Under the pieces are notes generated by a model. It had not been told where the DNA came from, searched no databases, and worked only from the letters and a program-made list of their open reading frames with translations. This document shows positions 4,723-6,044 of a stretch of 6,044 nucleotides of DNA, piece after piece; within the stretch, counting starts at the first letter, position 1, and the number at the start of each line of letters is the position of its first letter. This DNA is from Pseudomonadota bacterium (GTDB lineage: Bacteria > Pseudomonadota > Gammaproteobacteria > Enterobacterales > Enterobacteriaceae). The DNA lies in NCBI GenBank assembly GCA_023454395.1, contig JAEYFY010000225.1, forward strand, positions 1-6,044, read 5' to 3'. Both the position numbers and the translations under genes were made by a program.

Positions 4723-5452
4723 AAATGATAATAAAACGGAGTTCACAAAAAGGCTTCAAGAAGCTTGCTTAGATTCAGGGATTGCAGGACGTGGGTTAGG
4801 TAAAAGAATTACAGATGCACTCGCTGAACAAGGCATAAAAGTCAGTGCTCCAGCAGTATGGAAATGGCTAAATAATGAATCAATTCCCGATCCAACAAAT
4901 ATCTTAGCATTAAGTCAATGGCTCGATGTTCGAGCAGAATGGTTAGAATATGGACGAGGAGCAAAAAGAAATGATGGTGTTTCAGTAAATGAAATGACAC
5001 CCGTTGATGATTGGGATAATAATACGCCGATAGAACGAGATGAAGTCGAGATCCCCTTCTATACTACTATTGAATTAGCTGCAGGTTTCGGAAGTTGTAC
5101 CACTGATAATCAAAAGGTGGAATTATTGAGATTTTCTCGTTCTACATTTAATCGCTATGGCGTTCAACCTAGCGATGCCGTTGCTTTTAAAGTTCATGGT
5201 GACAGCATGTCCCCTGTTATTCCTGATGGTTCGATTGTCACTATCAGTACAGGGCATACAAAAATTGTTGATGGCGGTATTTATGCTATTCAACAAGGCG
5301 ATCTTTTGAGGGTCAAAATTTTACATCGACTCCCCAATAACACTATTATCATCCGTAGCTATAATACTATTGATTACCCAGATGAGCGTTCTACATTAGA
5401 AGAAGTGAAAATTTTGGGGCGAGTATTTAATTGGTCTGTGATGGGTTGGTGA
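4715..5452 (+). CDS. SOS-cleavable CI/LexA-type repressor (HTH plus S24 peptidase)
   Basis: The 245-residue protein joins an N-terminal helix-turn-helix domain (about 8-80, with GLGKRITDALAEQGIKVSAPAVWKWLNNESIPDP in the DNA-binding part) to a C-terminal S24 autopeptidase domain (about 110-245). The cleavage site is Ala123-Gly124 in ELAAGFGS, the nucleophile is Ser164 in HGDSMSPVIPDG, and the general base is Lys201 in LLRVKILHR; all are intact, so RecA-stimulated self-cleavage after DNA damage is expected. It would hold the element silent by binding the two palindromes in front of it. The start at 4715 has AAGGA nine bases upstream. The gene is divergent from Q and ends at a strong terminator. 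Nothing suggests a cro partner nearby. Confidence 0.92.
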   Translation: MVKNDNKTEFTKRLQEACLDSGIAGRGLGKRITDALAEQGIKVSAPAVWKWLNNESIPDPTNILALSQWLDVRAEWLEYGRGAKRNDGVSVNEMTPVDDWDNNTPIERDEVEIPFYTTIELAAGFGSCTTDNQKVELLRFSRSTFNRYGVQPSDAVAFKVHGDSMSPVIPDGSIVTISTGHTKIVDGGIYAIQQGDLLRVKILHRLPNNTIIIRSYNTIDYPDERSTLEEVKILGRVFNWSVMGW

Positions 5453-5466
5453 TCACGATAATACAC

Positions 5467-5500
5467 AAAAACACCACGATCTTTTTATGTGGTGTTTTTT
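5467..5500 (+). terminator. Terminator of the repressor gene, probably bidirectional
   Basis: AAAAACACCAC (5467-5477) pairs with GTGGTGTTTTT (5489-5499) across an 11-base loop, and the stem ends in a T-run on the plus strand. The A-run on the other side gives a T-run on the minus strand too, so it can also stop readthrough coming from the tRNA side. It starts 15 bases after the repressor stop codon. Confidence 0.85.
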
Positions 5501-5533
5501 AAAATCGCTAATTCAATATTAAAATTGATCCAA

Positions 5534-5569
5534 GAAAAAACCCGTTATCTCTTGCGAAATAACGGGTTC
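5534..5569 (-). terminator. Terminator of the tRNA-Thr transcript
   Basis: On the minus strand AACCCGTTAT (5568-5559) pairs with ATAACGGGTT (5548-5539) around a 10-base loop and is followed by six T. It lies only six bases after the CCA end of the tRNA, so the tRNA is transcribed alone and does not continue into another tRNA gene. Confidence 0.88.
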
Positions 5570-5574
5570 TTATA

Positions 5575-5650
<76 letters not shown>

Positions 5651-5664
5651 ATCAAGTAGCGCGC

Positions 5665-5693
5665 ATTTTATGGAGACATGCGCACTCATGCAA
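5665..5693 (-). promoter_or_regulatory. tRNA-Thr promoter with GC-rich discriminator
   Basis: The minus strand carries TTGCAT (5693-5688), a 17-base spacer and TAAAAT (5670-5665), followed by GCGCGC before the start point near 5658. A GC-rich discriminator is typical of stable-RNA promoters under stringent control. The whole block closely resembles the E. coli thrU promoter from memory. Confidence 0.85.
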
Positions 5694-6044
5694 CTAAAAA
5701 ATTGCATAAAATGTTCTATCGCTCACATTTTGCACTATGCGACCGATAAATAATCTATTTCTTCTTTGGATTGGACAAATTTCCAACGCCAGGTGCCACC
5801 TCAGGGAGGAATTTTGCTCCAGCATGCACGCGTCGATAGAGAGAAAGCACATCTTTATACATCTGGAATACCCGTCACATTGCATTTCAGAGGATGATTT
5901 TTTCTTATTATTCCCCTCCATCTGGTGTTACCCTCCTGCCCATTGTCCAAATTAACTGAAATGTGCGTGCCATTGCGTACCGGGGATGATTTCGTTTTTT
6001 ACCGCAGACCTGATATAGCAATGACAGCCAGACCATGCGTATGA
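5694..6044. other. Region upstream of tRNA-Thr without a recognisable gene
   Basis: About 350 bases with higher GC than the phage genes. I find no protein I recognise. Open frames on both strands here (for example 5737-5955 plus and 5694-5921 minus) lack ribosome-binding sites and look random. A 27-codon plus-strand frame (5961-6044, MCVPLRTGDD...) ends in a TGA exactly at the window edge but has no ribosome-binding site. In E. coli the space upstream of thrU separates it from the divergent coaA gene, so this may be similar intergenic DNA; no coaA start is seen before the edge. Confidence 0.5.
5721..5735 (-). promoter_or_regulatory. Fis-like site upstream of tRNA-Thr
   Basis: GTGCAAAATGTGAGC on the minus strand fits the Fis consensus (GNNYAWWWWWTRNNC) with one deviation. 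Its centre is about 70 bases upstream of the predicted start, the position where Fis activates rrn and tRNA promoters in E. coli. Binding is inferred from sequence and spacing. Confidence 0.55.

Noticed and set aside
5694..5955. Opposed frames of 75 and 72 codons beyond the tRNA
   Set aside because: They overlap each other on opposite strands, lack ribosome-binding sites, and one runs into the tRNA promoter.
5952..6044. Minus-strand frame open from the right edge, 30 residues then TAA
   Set aside because: All three minus frames are partly open here, the peptide resembles no known C-terminus, and nothing supports coding.

Overview
The window looks like one end of a phage-tail-derived element in a low-GC gammaproteobacterium of the Morganellaceae (Proteus/Providencia type). 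This rests on the AT-rich coding sequence, the lambda-like lysis genes and the enterobacterial-type tRNA-Thr promoter. The genus is an inference from composition and style; nothing in the window fixes the species.

Layout from right to left, the direction in which the element is read. Bases 5651-6044 are non-phage-like sequence of higher GC (about 47% over 5761-5880) with no recognisable gene, ending in the promoter of a tRNA-Thr(UGU) gene (5575-5650, minus strand). The tRNA and a plus-strand SOS-type repressor gene (4715-5452) converge on two back-to-back intrinsic terminators. Left of the repressor is a compact divergent control region holding two matching palindromic operators. It is followed, on the minus strand, by a Q-type antiterminator (4476-3661), a late promoter with two tandem terminators, a lambda-type lysis cassette (holin, endolysin, Rz with nested Rz1), a tail-terminator/neck-like gene, a DUF3383 contractile sheath gene, and the first ten codons of a further gene that is probably the tail tube.

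How the genes would work together. The repressor has the Ala-Gly cleavage site and Ser/Lys dyad of LexA/CI-type autoproteolysis. It should sit on the operators and shut the promoter for Q. After DNA damage the repressor is cut, Q is made, Q lets RNA polymerase pass the two terminators behind the late promoter, and one long minus-strand transcript expresses lysis and tail genes. No integrase, cro, replication, terminase, portal or capsid gene lies between the tRNA and the sheath; the lysis cassette passes directly to tail genes through a 96-base, almost GC-free spacer. That gene order is what is expected of an R-type tailocin (a contractile phage-tail bacteriocin), not of a complete prophage, although the rest of the cluster lies beyond base 1 and is not seen.

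The points most worth checking are: the likely tailocin with a DUF3383-type sheath beside tRNA-Thr; a minimal two-operator switch acting directly on Q; a holin start region in which the lambda-style first ATG is out of frame and its Shine-Dalgarno sequence is in a hairpin; and an A5-C68 mismatch in the tRNA acceptor stem that may record an old integration event.
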